A DNA stretch of 64,000 nucleotides from Odontocerum albicorne (lineage: Eukaryota; Arthropoda; Insecta; Trichoptera; Odontoceridae), in NCBI GenBank assembly GCA_949825065.1, contig OX463849.1:6510001-6574000 (forward strand). The letters are read 5' to 3'. The notes under the pieces were generated by a model. It did no database searches. It saw only the letters and a program-made list of their open reading frames with translations, and was not told the origin of the DNA. This document shows positions 21,425-31,646 of the stretch, in pieces. The stretch's first letter is position 1; each line of letters starts with the position of its first letter. Made by a program: the position numbers and the translations under genes.

Positions 21425-21812
21425 CAATCACATCACTTATGTATTGTATTGTATACATCACATCATATCACTTATGTATTGTATTGTATACAGCACATCA
21501 TATCACTTATGTATTGTATTGTATACAGCACATCATATCACTTATGTATTGTTTTGTATAATACAACAAAAAAATCTCAAATAAAGTCAACAAAATATAA
21601 TCGCTGAAAATATTAAATTATTCCAATTTTACAAAAAGATAATTAATGCAATAGGAAAATTAAATTATAAGTTTACTAATCTAGGCTTTATATTGAAGAA
21701 ATAACGGAGAAACAACCCCTTGAATTCAACAATGTCTACATTTCAAATATCCATTAAACTATACATATTAAACTTTGTAGTGCAAGTAGAAACTAATTCA
21801 ATGCAGCGAGAT
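21425..21812. repeat. 35-bp satellite tract 3 and spacer copy 2
   Basis: Four satellite units (to about 21564) followed by the second spacer copy (ATACAACAAAAAAATCTC to ATTCAATGCAGCGAGATAG). The spacer differs from copy 1 by scattered substitutions and 1-2 base gaps, so this duplication is older than the 3.59-kb one at 43-50 kb. Confidence 0.85.
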
Positions 21813-21839
21813 AGTTAAAATATCAAAACTTGTTAAAAT

Positions 21840-22040
21840 TATGGCTTAAAAAATACTTTTAAAAGTTGACGAAAGGGAATGAACAAGCAGCCCCTGGGAT
21901 GGGAGGCATACGTCTTATCAACTAAGCCACAGAGGGCATGATGCTTATTTGTCTGAACATCGAAACCACATCCTCTGAGCAGGACCTGATTAATGCGAAT
22001 GATAAGGCGATCTCTGTCGCCTTCTACTGGAAACAAATTG
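21840..22040 (-). mobile_element. SINE-like tRNA head, minus strand
   Basis: The minus strand contains CTCTGTGGCTTAGTTGATAA, an A-box-like run shared with 44470 (CTCTGTGGCTCGATTGATAA), followed by GACGTATGCCTCCCATCCC. The B box is poor. A family B relative is likely. Confidence 0.4.
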
Positions 22041-22179
22041 CATTATTGACAATAATTGATGGTCCGGAAATATACATACGGCTGATCAACATGTGTAGAG
22101 AAAATTAGTAGCCTCCGTAAGCTCCTATCTTAAAGTAGAGACAGTATTAGTGGTAGCAGTAAATATACTTCAATTCTTC

Positions 22180-22500
22180 TTCATGTGATGTATCAGATCC
22201 ACCTGACGTTGACGATCACTCTTGAGAATATATAACATATAACACCTCAACAGCCTGGATATCTGTCTATTTACTGCATCGACTTGATTTTGCCCATCAA
22301 TATTCATTGTGAGAAGTGGTCTTCTCTTCGCTCAATATATGACCCAAATGTTTGATCTTTTGATGATATTTCAGAACTCTTGTTCTACTCCTGATTGGTG
22401 TAGTACCTTGACGTTTAAGATGTTATCTATTATATATGTGTATCATATAATGTCAAGAAATTCTGACTATTCTCCGAAAAATCCACCTTTCGAATGCTTC
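22180..22500 (-). pseudogene. Degenerate LINE ORF2 tail
   Basis: Across frame breaks the minus strand gives LEAFERWIFRRIVRIS, then SGVEQEFLKYHQKIKHLGHIL. This is the 'W-x-x-R-R-x-x-R-I-S ... K-x-x-x-L-G-H-I-L' order of the post-RT tail of LINE ORF2. Several stops and shifts; no RT domain. Confidence 0.5.
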
Positions 22501-22564
22501 CAGTTTATATTGCAATTTGGTATAAGTACATACACACCATGTCGTTTTAGCGTAGATAGAAAGA

Positions 22565-22622
22565 ACAGATCAACACTTCTTTTTATCTATGCACACAAGA
22601 TAAAAAGGAGTGTTGATCTGTA
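22565..22622. repeat. 24-bp inverted repeat with 10-nt loop
   Basis: ACAGATCAACACTTCTTTTT and ATCT pair with AGATAAAAAGGAGTGTTGAT and CTGT around the loop ATGCACACAA. One G.T pair is the only deviation. It lies at the 5' side of the LINE tail on the minus strand, so it may be a truncated LINE's inverted 5' end, as at 14031-14087. Confidence 0.75.
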
Positions 22623-22659
22623 CGTTTTTCCGTCTTTTATATCTTCCCTCAATTGAAAT

Positions 22660-23220
22660 TTCTTCTACATCCAATTTTAACATACAGTTATTCTTTATCC
22701 AACTATTTATCCTTTATCCAACCATTTATCCTTTGTCCGACCATTTATTTTAACATACAGTTATCCTTTATCCAACCAATTAAAAAAATCGTTTTTGTCT
22801 ACCTTTTTTGCAAATTTTTCATAAGCTTATTTTTCTCAATTCCCCTGAGATAAATTCTCCGTACATAAAAATATTATATATTTAAAATTCTAGTTTAAAA
22901 TATTGTTATCGCTTAAAAAATAAATAAAGAAAAACCACAATGTGTTCATTTAAAAAAAAATTAAGCGAAATAAATACATTTTAATATTCCGCAAAAGAGA
23001 CCATTTAGCCAAAACACAAAATGACTTTTTTAATAATCAGAAATATGGCATCAGTTATGGCACTTTTTATAGACCGACCAGATCTACATAATGACACAGA
23101 AAAAACAAGAGTTAATGTATGCGGAAAATAATTTCTTCCAACAAATTCATGCAGAACAGTGCTCCTCAAAACTGTGGTCCATGGTTCGAAGATCAAACAG
23201 CTATGTGAGTGAAGTTTATA
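22660..23220. other. AT-rich stretch with short CCTTTATCCAACCATTTAT repeats
   Basis: TTTATCCAACCATTTATCC-like words recur four or five times between 22685 and 22785. The rest is unassigned. Confidence 0.5.
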
Positions 23221-23224
23221 TGGT

Positions 23225-23401
23225 ATAAATATTATTAAATCGCTCACTATACAGTTATTATCACTTTTGACTTAATTCATTTAAGCGATTGGGTATGAAT
23301 ATTCTCATTTTTCCGATTTTAAATCGTTAATGTTTACATGTGTATTGAATACACATCACCAGAACGGGTGAATTTTTTTATCACAGGAAGGGAAAGGTTA
23401 A
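23225..23401 (-). mobile_element. TTAA element terminal fragment, copy 4
   Basis: TTATCACTTTTGACTTAATT, CTCATTTTTCCGATTTTAAA and CAGGAAGGGAAAGG, followed by TTAA at 23398-23401, match the right part of the copy at 62039-62674. The other end is missing. Confidence 0.65.
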
Positions 23402-23539
23402 GGACTCTTAAATCTTTAAATAACTTTAAAAAAACAAAGTGATTTAAAAACATTTACTGTATAACAACATAAACGTTGTGAATGTACTCTTAATTGTTTT
23501 ATTTCAAATACATATTTTCTACAAAATATTTCCAATATT

Positions 23540-23830
23540 TTATTTTTTATCCAACAAGGTTGCTAAGATGTCATCCCCCAGTTGGTAAATACTCGGAACA
23601 GGTGGAAGGTTACGGATCCTATTCCCATTGTTAATATTTAAAAGTATGTCAGTCTGTTTGTCACTTAAGGCTTCTTTAATATATTTCTGGTTTGGATTTA
23701 AGAAAGTGTCAAATGACAATAAATCCACAAGGTTGACCCACAGAAATTTAATATAATTTTTCAGGGGTTTTTTTACTCTCTCAAACATAATGAAACATAA
23801 GTCGTCAATATTGAAAGCAAAACAGAAAAA
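23540..23830 (-). CDS. Unrecognised open frame, possible terminal exon
   Basis: An 82-codon frame from an ATG at 23788, open further upstream to about 23820. Unlike most frames here it is not low-complexity and overlaps no repeat I can see. It contains LWVNLVDLLSFDTFLNPNQK and ends LGDDILATLLDKK before the stop. AATAAA follows the stop within about 10 bases on the minus strand, and a long T/C tract (rc of 23825-23840) precedes the frame, as before a splice acceptor, though no clean AG is visible. I do not recognise the product; it may be chance. Confidence 0.2.
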   Translation of the reverse strand, partial: FFCFAFNIDDLCFIMFERVKKPLKNYIKFLWVNLVDLLSFDTFLNPNQKYIKEALSDKQTDILLNINNGNRIRNLPPVPSIYQLGDDILATLLDKK

Positions 23831-23839
23831 AAAAATATT

Positions 23840-24450
23840 ATTTCAATATTTTTTAGTGTTATACAATTGTTCAATCGTAACTTCATCACATACTGATTGT
23901 AAGGTAAAATTTATATATATTTTTAAAATTTAATTAAGAGCTATGTAAGCCAGTTGGAATAATGCTTTTGTCTGCCATTCAGGAGTTTCGGTAACTACAA
24001 AAAATAGACAAAAAGGGCATTAGTATGATGTTCACGTAGAGATCTTTATCTTTAAACATTTGTCTGTAAGATAAGAATAATTGATGCATGGCCATAGTTT
24101 CACTAGATTATAATACGATACCATAATGACAAATTATTTAAAAATGCTAATAATTTATTTCGCAAGAATTTCACTAATAAATTTATTTATTTAAATGTTT
24201 GCATATTTCTACACAAGATAATGCCCTATAGCAACCGTCTCATTACTGTCAGTGCCTGTTCTGAGACAGCTGACTTACACGTACGGAATCCTTATATAAA
24301 TAATTATAATCGAAGTTCGAACTACGGTCGCTCGTGAGACTTGACAACTCTCAACAAAATAATACGAAAGGACAATTTCATTGAAATATCCAATTTTTCG
24401 AAACGTTATGAAAATATGGATGTGGTTGTTTAATTACAGTTTATCACTGA
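23840..24450. other. AT-rich stretch, no recognised feature
   Basis: No repeat family or ORF. A tRNA-like word set (GTAAGCCAGTTGGAATAATG at 23945) is too weak to call. Confidence 0.4.
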
Positions 24451-24452
24451 AG

Positions 24453-24780
24453 TGCATGGCCGCGCAGTGACGTACTTGAGTTCCATGTGGCAGTTCGTCG
24501 GTTCGAACCCCGCGCCGTGCTACTCCCCTTCGAATGATGCAGGCATTTTTTCCGTATAGTATTAGGGAGTATAAGGATACCTTTGTCTTCGATCATATCT
24601 ATTTTTTCAAAAACAGAAAAAAAACTTGCCGGTGTGCTCCGATCGTATCACTTCGGTGTGCCATCGGATCCAGTTTAGCGGTGAGTTTGCTGGTGTGCAA
24701 CGGCTCACTCATTTAACAAACACACAAACTCTACGGCACAGCTTCATTTTCCAATTGAATTGACGTTGGAATGGCGAAAA
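24453..24780 (+). mobile_element. SINE family A, near full length, 3' end expanded into a minisatellite
   Basis: Modules in order: tRNA head GTGCATGGCCGCGCAGTGAC with B box GGTTCGAACCCCGCGCC; GTGCTACTCCCCTTCGAATG; TTTTTCCGTATAGTATT and ATAAGGATACC; an A-rich link; TGCCGGTGTGCTCCGAT; GTGTGCCATCGGATCCAGT; a GACGTTGGAATGGCG module; then GATCCTCGACTACGAGG. The last module is single-copy at 26430 but is repeated about 16 times here, directly continuing into 24777-25275. This is a RNA polymerase III-type retroposon. Confidence 0.8.
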
Positions 24781-25275
24781 GATCCTCGACTACGAGGTCC
24801 AGCAACAAAAAAATCCTCGACTACGAGACCCAGCAACGAAAGGATCCTCGACTACGAGGCCCAGTTACGAAAGGATCCTCGACTACGAGGCCCAGTAACG
24901 AAAGGATCCTCGACTACGAGGCCCAGTAACGAAAGGATTCTCGACTATGAGGCCCAGTAACGAAAGGATCCTCGACTACGAGGCCCAGCAACAAAAAAAA
25001 TCCTTGACTACGAGACCCAGCAGCGAAAGGATCCTCGACTACGAGGCCCAGTAACGAAAGGATCCTCGACTACGAGGCCCAGTAACGAAAGGATCCTCGA
25101 CTACGAGGCCCAGTAACGAAAGGATCCTCGACTACGAGGCCCAGTAATGAAAGGATCCTCGACTACGAGGCCCAGTAACGAAAGGATCCTCGACTACGAG
25201 GCCCAGCAACAAAAAAATCCTCGACTACGAGGCCCAGCAATGAAAGGATCCTCGACTATGAGGCCCAGCAACGAA
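24777..25275. repeat. 31-bp minisatellite derived from the SINE 3' end
   Basis: About 16 units of GGATCCTCGACTACGAGGCC plus CAGTAACGAAA (31 bp; for example starts at 25091 and 25122). Each unit contains a perfect hairpin CCTCG-ACTA-CGAGG and a GGATCC site. Early and late units read CAGCAAC like the SINE consensus at 26430-26458, whereas the middle units read CAGTAAC, pointing to expansion of a derived unit from the SINE tail. The open frames across it cycle with period 31 and are not genes. Confidence 0.9.
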
Positions 25276-26090
25276 CGATCACTGAGATACACGAATTATG
25301 TAGAAACATTAGTAAATACAAAAATTAACTATTTCTTATTGAATATTCTAAAATGTAGTTTCAAAAAGTTACACCCTAACACATTGACATATGTTTAATG
25401 TCTTCGCTTAATGTAGTCTTAAAAGTCTTGATTTCATTGGTTAAACCAATCATTTTTATTTTATTTCTATTCTTATTTTTCCCCAAAAGATAAATAAAAT
25501 TAAATAATATAAAAAAAATTGAGTAGCACAGATATTGAGGAATTTACCACTGTTTGGAATTCTGCCTAATATGACCATAAAGCGTCTCATGTTACTTTCA
25601 TTTGGCTGTATGACAAGCAATTACTGAGACAAAACAAACACAAAATCAAATAGGACACCCAGACTCGCGTTACTCTCTGTTATGGCCTGCTTTATTACCA
25701 ATTGACCCTTCAACTAGCCTTAAAACGCTTTTGTGTTAGCTCATCTTTTAATGCGTCATTGATATTGTTTCCAAGATTTTTAGATGTACGACTTCTTTGT
25801 CGTTTTATTTTACCTTAGTATCACGACCATTACAATCAATCATAACTAATGATCTCTGCCCCTTTCATCCATTCTTGAAATGAACAATTTGATACGTTTG
25901 GCATGTATATTTATAGCAATCAATAAGGTTTATCTATCCATTCGACGTTTTCATAAGTGACTTGAGTTTGATGGGCAAGGATGATGTTGAAATTTTTATT
26001 TAATCGCTAGTGTTGACAGATTCTCTCTTTTTGCCCAATCGATATCTTCCCGTCAATCTGTAGTATCGGCACATCTAGGGTGATATGCTT
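25276..26090. other. Unassigned AT-rich sequence
   Basis: No long ORF, periodicity or recognised transposon end. Confidence 0.45.
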
Positions 26091-26092
26091 GA

Positions 26093-26460
26093 GTTGCAAA
26101 GCCTCACGGTAACATACTGAACTTCCATGCAAAAGTTTGCTGGTTCTCGTCCCGTGCTGTGCTACTCCCCTCAAATGACAGATACATTTTTCCGCCTAGT
26201 ATTTGAGGGTATAAGGATAGTTAAGACTTCGGTAATCTTTCTTCTTTCAAAAAACGATTAAAAAAAATTAAAACATGCCGGTGTGCTCCGATAGTCTCTC
26301 TTCGGTTTGCCACCGGATCCAGTACATTGGTGGGGTCGGTGGTTAGCTGGTGTACAACGCCACACTCACTCAAAATAAAATAACTGGTGCAGCTTCGCCT
26401 TCCAACTGACTTGACGTTGAAATAGCGAGGAGATCCTCGACTACGAGGCCCAGCAACGAC
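26093..26460 (+). mobile_element. SINE family A, near full length
   Basis: Head GCCTCACGGTAACATACTG, a degenerate B box GGTTCTCGTCCCGTGC, then GTGCTACTCCCCTCAAATG, TTTTTCCGCCTAGTATTTG, ATAAGGATA, TGCCGGTGTGCTCCGATAG, TTGCCACCGGATCCAGTAC, GACGTTGAAATAGCG and one copy of GATCCTCGACTACGAGGCC. It serves as the single-unit reference for the expanded copy at 24453. A 212-codon minus-strand frame over this SINE is a by-product. Confidence 0.8.
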
Positions 26461-27590
26461 TATGTGCTGGAACACTAGATCTGGGTCTTCGGCTCCTTGC
26501 ATAATGACTTTATTGAGAACCCCTGACTGAAGCAGAATGTGAGTCATTCCGTTGGACAAAGTGTTACTTAAAAAAAAAAACAAGCATCTTAAGGGCGACC
26601 CGACTGTAGGGGCCTGGGTTTTCCCTACCTCGGAAAGAGTAATGTTCTCTAAAAAAAAAGCAAATGTGGAGTGGGTCACATATGCAGATATGGTATGTAC
26701 AAGTGGGGCCGAGCGGAGTTGTTTTTCTGTCAGTGCGGGAAAATCCAGGCCATGCACCACGTCGTACCAAGCTCTATGTGCGTTCTCTAGAGGCATGTAG
26801 AAACTATGCAACCTAAAACCGGATCTGGTTAGAGAAGATATAATGCGTGTAAGGGGCAAACTCAGAAAAAGAAAACAAATTTAAAGTGCAAATTTGAGTG
26901 AACGGATTGGTAGAGAAACAAAGAAAATATAGTGTGATCAAATAAAGGATATTTTAAAGAACGGAATGTAAGAAGTAAGACAAATCAAAGGAACTGTTTG
27001 AGGTGCATGAATGTGGAAGTGACGAATATGTGTGTGTCGAGACATAAAAGTCTGACGTTCTGTCCTCTCTGCTTACCTCATGAGGAAAACGGCGTGATGG
27101 TTTGTATGGTATATTTAACCTTATTTCATTTGAAAATAAATTATTCTTAAATTGAAATTCATTCATTTAGATACGTGTTTGTATACAAATCACGTAGCAT
27201 TTGTGGACATAGAACAGAATTGATCAAACGGAATTTCGTATTGTTAGACTAAATCCTAATGGTAAAGAGAAGAAATAGAATCAACAGCAACAAATCTGCA
27301 CCAATCTCTTTCAATCGGTCCACGCGAGTTCATTCCACAAAGAGCAGAATGGAATGTAAAGAAGATCCAAGCTATATTGCAAAAGTTTTGAACAAAGCAA
27401 ATCCAGGATTAATTTCATTAAATGGAAACCCTTCCTCTTTGGTCTTATGAGAACGTTACATGGTATAATATTTTGTTGTGTTCTTTGTTTGGCTTATGTA
27501 TGCGTCAGTTTGACTTTTCGTAAGACAAGATAAATGTATCCAAATCCAGAATCAACTTCCCGCATCGTTTCATGAAGCTCGGTATATAAT
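26461..27590. other. Unassigned; moderately GC-rich block then AT-rich
   Basis: 26461-26830 is less AT-rich and keeps a minus-strand frame open (NAHRAWYDVVHGLDF and onward), but poly-A tracts and the neighbouring SINE break any sensible protein. It could be captured mRNA or an unknown element. 26900-27590 shows nothing recognisable. Confidence 0.35.
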
Positions 27591-27591
27591 A

Positions 27592-28087
27592 ATCTAAATC
27601 AAGAGTTTCCAAAGTGGTCGATTTGATTTTTCTAGGGGTCGATAGCTTCAATAAAAAAATTGAGGGTCGAAAACAACAAAAATAGACACCTTACTACTGC
27701 TATTTGTTTGTTACTTCAAAATATCTATGATTCCAATAGGTGCCTAGTTAAGAATATTTGTACTTATTTTGAATTTACATATTTATTTCATAAATGTCAA
27801 AATTTTTAAAAAACTCTGTTCGTATTTTTTTGGCTTTAATTTTCGTCAGCGCAGATTTCAATATTAAATGTTGCACAAGATAATGCGTAGTCCTTTTATC
27901 TTTTTCAATCGTTAATTACAAGTGATTAAAATGAAAAATTTGATATCTAGTGAAATATTTAAATCGAGTACTGTACAAACTTATTAATATGTTAAGTAAA
28001 ATAAATGACTAGGGGGTCGACGGTTTTAAAAGTTTTTGGTAAAGGTGTCTGCGGCCGGAAAAAAAATTGGGAATTCTTGATCTAAAT
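27592..28087. mobile_element. hAT-type miniature element with 8-bp target duplication
   Basis: ATCTAAAT at 27592-27599 and 28080-28087 brackets a 480-bp element. Its ends CAAGAGTTTCCAAAGT and (reverse complement of the right end) CAAGAATTCCCAATT form an imperfect inverted repeat. GGGGTCGATAG near the left and GGGGGTCGACGG near the right are subterminal repeats. An 8-bp duplication with CA-R-G-x-x-TTCCCAA-like ends is the hAT signature. No transposase frame. Confidence 0.8.
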
Positions 28088-28104
28088 GAGCACTGATTGA
28101 TACT

Positions 28105-28260
28105 TCTTTCATAACCTAGTTGGTAAGTTCATGTCTTGCAAATGAGAGTAACAGGTTCGATTTTCGTTACTAACCAATATATATATTTTTTAAACAATTT
28201 GATTCTGGTTTTAATAAAAGATTGATTCTGATTGATTGACGTTTGCCACATGACAATATC
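28105..28260 (+). mobile_element. SINE family B copy
   Basis: ACCTAGTTGGTAAGTTCATG (A box), ACAGGTTCGATTTTCGTTAC (B box), a T-rich tract, then GATTGACGTTTGCCACATG and ACAATATC. The tail stem-loop has lost some pairs. Confidence 0.6.
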
Positions 28261-28479
28261 TGACTATCAAGTTCTCTGTATTTTTTTGTATAGTCAGTTA
28301 CTAATCTACTATTGGTTTTATTTACTGTTTATATTGATACATAAATAATTTATATTTTGAGCGCTGGAATTGGTGAGATATCTTGTCCACAATGTATCTC
28401 TATGAAAAGGGATGACTCAAAAAGCTGACCCGACGTAGTGAAACGGAGCTAAGAGGAAGAAGAAGGCTGTTGTTAATAT

Positions 28480-28860
28480 ATTGTGGCGGCGCCTACTCGA
28501 ACACTGTGGGTATTCACACATACGGTCACTGACCGATGAGATGACCTTCGCATTCCTCGACGAAATCTAAATAAACAGTCCAAAGTTCACACGCCGGCCA
28601 TTCAAGTCCAAAGGTCACACGCCGGCCATTCAACCCATAGCCGAGCGGACCGCATTACACGCCGGAGCGAGAACGCACCACGGCTATCTCGCTAGTGCCG
28701 TATTTGAATGATACCTACATACAATAATTAATCGTTTTGCATTCACAGAAACGAGACGTAGGCATATCGCGAGCGCATTCTCGCGCGCATTCTAAAAATA
28801 TATAAATACCTACGTTACTAAAAAAATTGGACGGACTCTCTTTCCGCATTGCGATCTAAC
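28480..28860 (+). promoter_or_regulatory. CpG-rich island with TATA-like box, candidate promoter or solo LTR
   Basis: 28480-28790 is far richer in CG dinucleotides than its surroundings (GGCGGCGCC, ACGCCGGCC twice, TCGCGCGCATTC). It contains a 28-bp direct duplication (AGTCCAAAGTTCACACGCCG / AGTCCAAAGGTCACACGCCG). A TATA-like ATATATAAATACC lies at about 28798 with a CT-rich stretch some 35 bp downstream. TGTGGCGGCGCC could be an LTR start, but I found no matching CA end with target duplication. No ORF is clearly driven by it. Confidence 0.3.
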
Positions 28861-28899
28861 GTGTTTTATTATTTATCAACAAATCATCACCATCTCTTC

Positions 28900-29900
28900 C
28901 AATAAGAACTAAATCTGCTAAAACATCTTAAATATGAAGAAAAACCTTTCTCTTCCTTCCTCGCTAGCATGCAGTAGCATAAATTGGCTTAACCGTTGCA
29001 ACTTTTAAGCATTTCTAACTACAGTTTATTTCCGTAATAACAGGCAGTTGGTCAATTTGCAACATAATTTTCCACACTTCAAAAATATTATTTTAATGAT
29101 TGATATCAGGAAGGGGAATTTTTACTATCACAATAAGTCAAGATGTTGATGTAGACTTAAAGGTTTCCGTGACAATTAATATCGTTTATGCATTTGCGTG
29201 CCAATGAATTGTATGTGCGCAGATGTAATATACACACAGGAATAGTCACGAGAACAACGAAACCCATCACAGAAATTCACGGTAATCACACGCAACATCC
29301 CCAATTTGTTCCGGTAAGCTTATGTATAATGTTAAGTCTAGTCTTAGGCTTCTCTTTTAGGGATTGTAAATGGAGCTTAAATGTGAGCAAACAATCCAGC
29401 GTGAGATCGAAATAGCGGGGATATGGCTGATTATTCACACGTTCATTTGCAAATATAAAGTTCATGTTTTCTGATGCTTTTGCTTTGTTAAGGTGAATAT
29501 ATGTAGCAGTTGTTCTTTATGGTTTTAAGTATTACTATCGAAAGCAATTTTCCATGGATTCTAGGTATCTGTTCATTTTATCCTCAACTATGTTAAATTG
29601 TCAGTTTTGAGCAACCGATGTCTGTTTTCTGTGTATCCAATTTGCCAACAACCAAATTTACGGAATATGGTTGGTAACAAATCGAATATGTACACATTAA
29701 TCAAAGCTGGTATTAGCGCTGATCCTTCGAGTAAGCTGTTATTACAGAAATAAGACAATTACCACTATTCTATCTTACCTCACGTTGTCAAATCTGAAGA
29801 ACTCTGGATCAAATAAATAACATACATATTGCCGATACATTACGATCCCATTGAATCGAGTGTGACGTACAGAACATAAATTTTGTGGATGAGTCGACAG
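28900..29900. other. Unassigned sequence
   Basis: No repeat family recognised. A 75-codon plus-strand frame at 29188-29415 has no motifs. Confidence 0.4.
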
Positions 29901-29904
29901 TGGA

Positions 29905-30972
29905 ATTTTTTAGATTTTCCCTGCTTTGCAAGGAGTATTTAACTCTAAATAGGATTGTACGCGGTGTGCACATGTACGAGTACATGCCAGCAGATATGTA
30001 CTTTATCCATCTCAATTTTTCCTGCTTTGCAAGGAGTATTTTACTCTAAATAGGATTGTACGCGGCGTGGACATGTAGATACCAGCAGATATGTACTTTA
30101 TTCATCTCAATTTTCCAGGCTTTACAAGGAGTATTTTACTCTAAATAGGATTGTACGCGGCGTGGACATGTAGATACCAGCAGATATGTACTTTATCCAT
30201 CTCAATTTTCCAGGCTTTGCAAGGAGTATTTTACTCTAAATAGGATTGTACGCGGTGTGGACATGTAGATACCAGCAGATATGTACTTTATCCATCTCAA
30301 CTTTCCCTGCTTTGCAAGGAGTATTTTACTCAAAATAGGATTGTACGCGGTGTGGACATGTAGATACCAGCAGATATGTACTTTATCCATCTCAATTTTC
30401 CCTGCTTTGCAAGGAGTATTTTACTCTAAATAGGATTGTTCGCGGTGTGGACATGTAGATACCAGCAGATATGTACTTTATCCATCTCAATTTTCCCTGC
30501 TTTGCAAGGAGTATTTTACTCAAAATAGGATTGTACGCGGTGTGGACATGTAGATACCAGCAGATATGTACTTTATCCATCTCAATTTTCCCTGCTTTGC
30601 AAGGAGTATTTTACTCTAAATAGGATTGTACGCGATGTGCACATGTAAATACCAGCAGATATGTACTTTATCCATCTCAATTTTCCCTGCTTTGCAAGGA
30701 GTATTTTACTCTAAATAGGATTGTACGCGGTGTGGACATGTAGATACCAGCAGATATGTACTTTATCCATATCAATTTTCCCTGCTTTGCAAGGAGTATT
30801 TAACTCTAAATAGGATTGTACGCGCTGTGCACATGTAGATACCTGCAGATATGTACTTTATCCATCTCAATTTTCCCTGCTTTGCAAGGAGTATTTTACT
30901 CTAAATAGGATTGTACGCGGTGTGGACATGTAGATACCAGCAGATATGTACTTCATCCATCTCAATTTTCAG
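29905..30972. repeat. 95-bp satellite, about 11 copies
   Basis: GCAAGGAGTATTTTACTCTA recurs at a 95-bp period (for example 30127, 30222 and 30317 for AGGAGTATT). The unit also carries GTACGCGGTGTGGACATG, TAGATACCAGCAGATATG and TACTTTATCCATCTCAATTT. The first unit is longer by about 6 bp. AGTATTTTACT is close to palindromic in each unit. Confidence 0.92.
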
Positions 30973-30999
30973 CGTAATCTAAAGAAAAGACAATGGATA

Positions 31000-31646
31000 T
31001 TAAGATTTCGTTTAAAAATTGGGAAGAATAAAGCACACCTGATTGAGCCAGGAAGATCGTTTTAAAGATGAACCGAATTATTTTATGTGTACAAAATGTT
31101 CTTAAGATTTGTTAAAAAAGCTACAAGTGATGGATAGCTTGTTCGGAGTTTCGGTCCGATGGTAGGACACCTTACTCCTTCATCGGATAAGTTCTGACTG
31201 TTAAGATATTTATTGGAAATTTTTGGATCTTTTTGGGAATCGGGAAAGGGTAGGTTTGTGGTAATTGTTTTGATTTTATGAATGATTATGAGAAATTATA
31301 AACGATTAAATACATATATAAATATGATGATAAATACATAATATTAAATACAAATATACATAAATTTGTGTCGTCACACACTGTTTTATATTAAATGGGT
31401 GAAAAAAAAAATAAAAAAAAATGAAAAAATGAATTGTGAATAAATTATAAGAATGAATATAGTATATGTAGATAAGTAAATGAGTGGGGAAATGTGTGAC
31501 TTTTATAAATATATTAAGGTGTAGAAAATGTTTATTGAAGGTGAGAAATGCGGTTGCCTATGGGGGTAAACTGTCTGCCGGAGGAATTTTCGATGATGGG
31601 GTGTTCAGAGTGACAATCGGGGGGTCATTTGGGGGGATGATTAGAG
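31000..31646 (-). mobile_element. 3' untranslated region of the jockey-clade LINE (boundary approximate)
   Basis: Downstream of the ORF2 stop on the minus strand the sequence is C-rich, then A/T-rich, ending somewhere between 31000 and 31140. A conserved-looking block on the minus strand, CCGATGAAGGAGTAAGGTGT ... GACCGAAACTCCGAAC, lies at 31141-31195. I could not see a poly-A tail or target duplication, so the 3' end is uncertain. Confidence 0.45.

Noticed and set aside
24777..25275. Regularly spaced 31-bp repeats resembling a CRISPR array
   Set aside because: The repeats are directly contiguous with no unique spacers, no cas genes are near, and the DNA is eukaryotic; it is a minisatellite.
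26221..26859. 212-codon minus-strand frame
   Set aside because: About a third of it is the reverse complement of a family A SINE and the rest crosses poly-A tracts; no motif recognised.
28480..28860. Firm call of a solo LTR
   Set aside because: A TG start is possible, but no CA end with a matching short target duplication could be located.
31141..31195. Minus-strand CCGATGAAGGAG ... GACCGAAACTCC as another hammerhead
   Set aside because: The core reads CCGATGA rather than CTGATGA, stem II does not form cleanly and the stem III region is not self-complementary.
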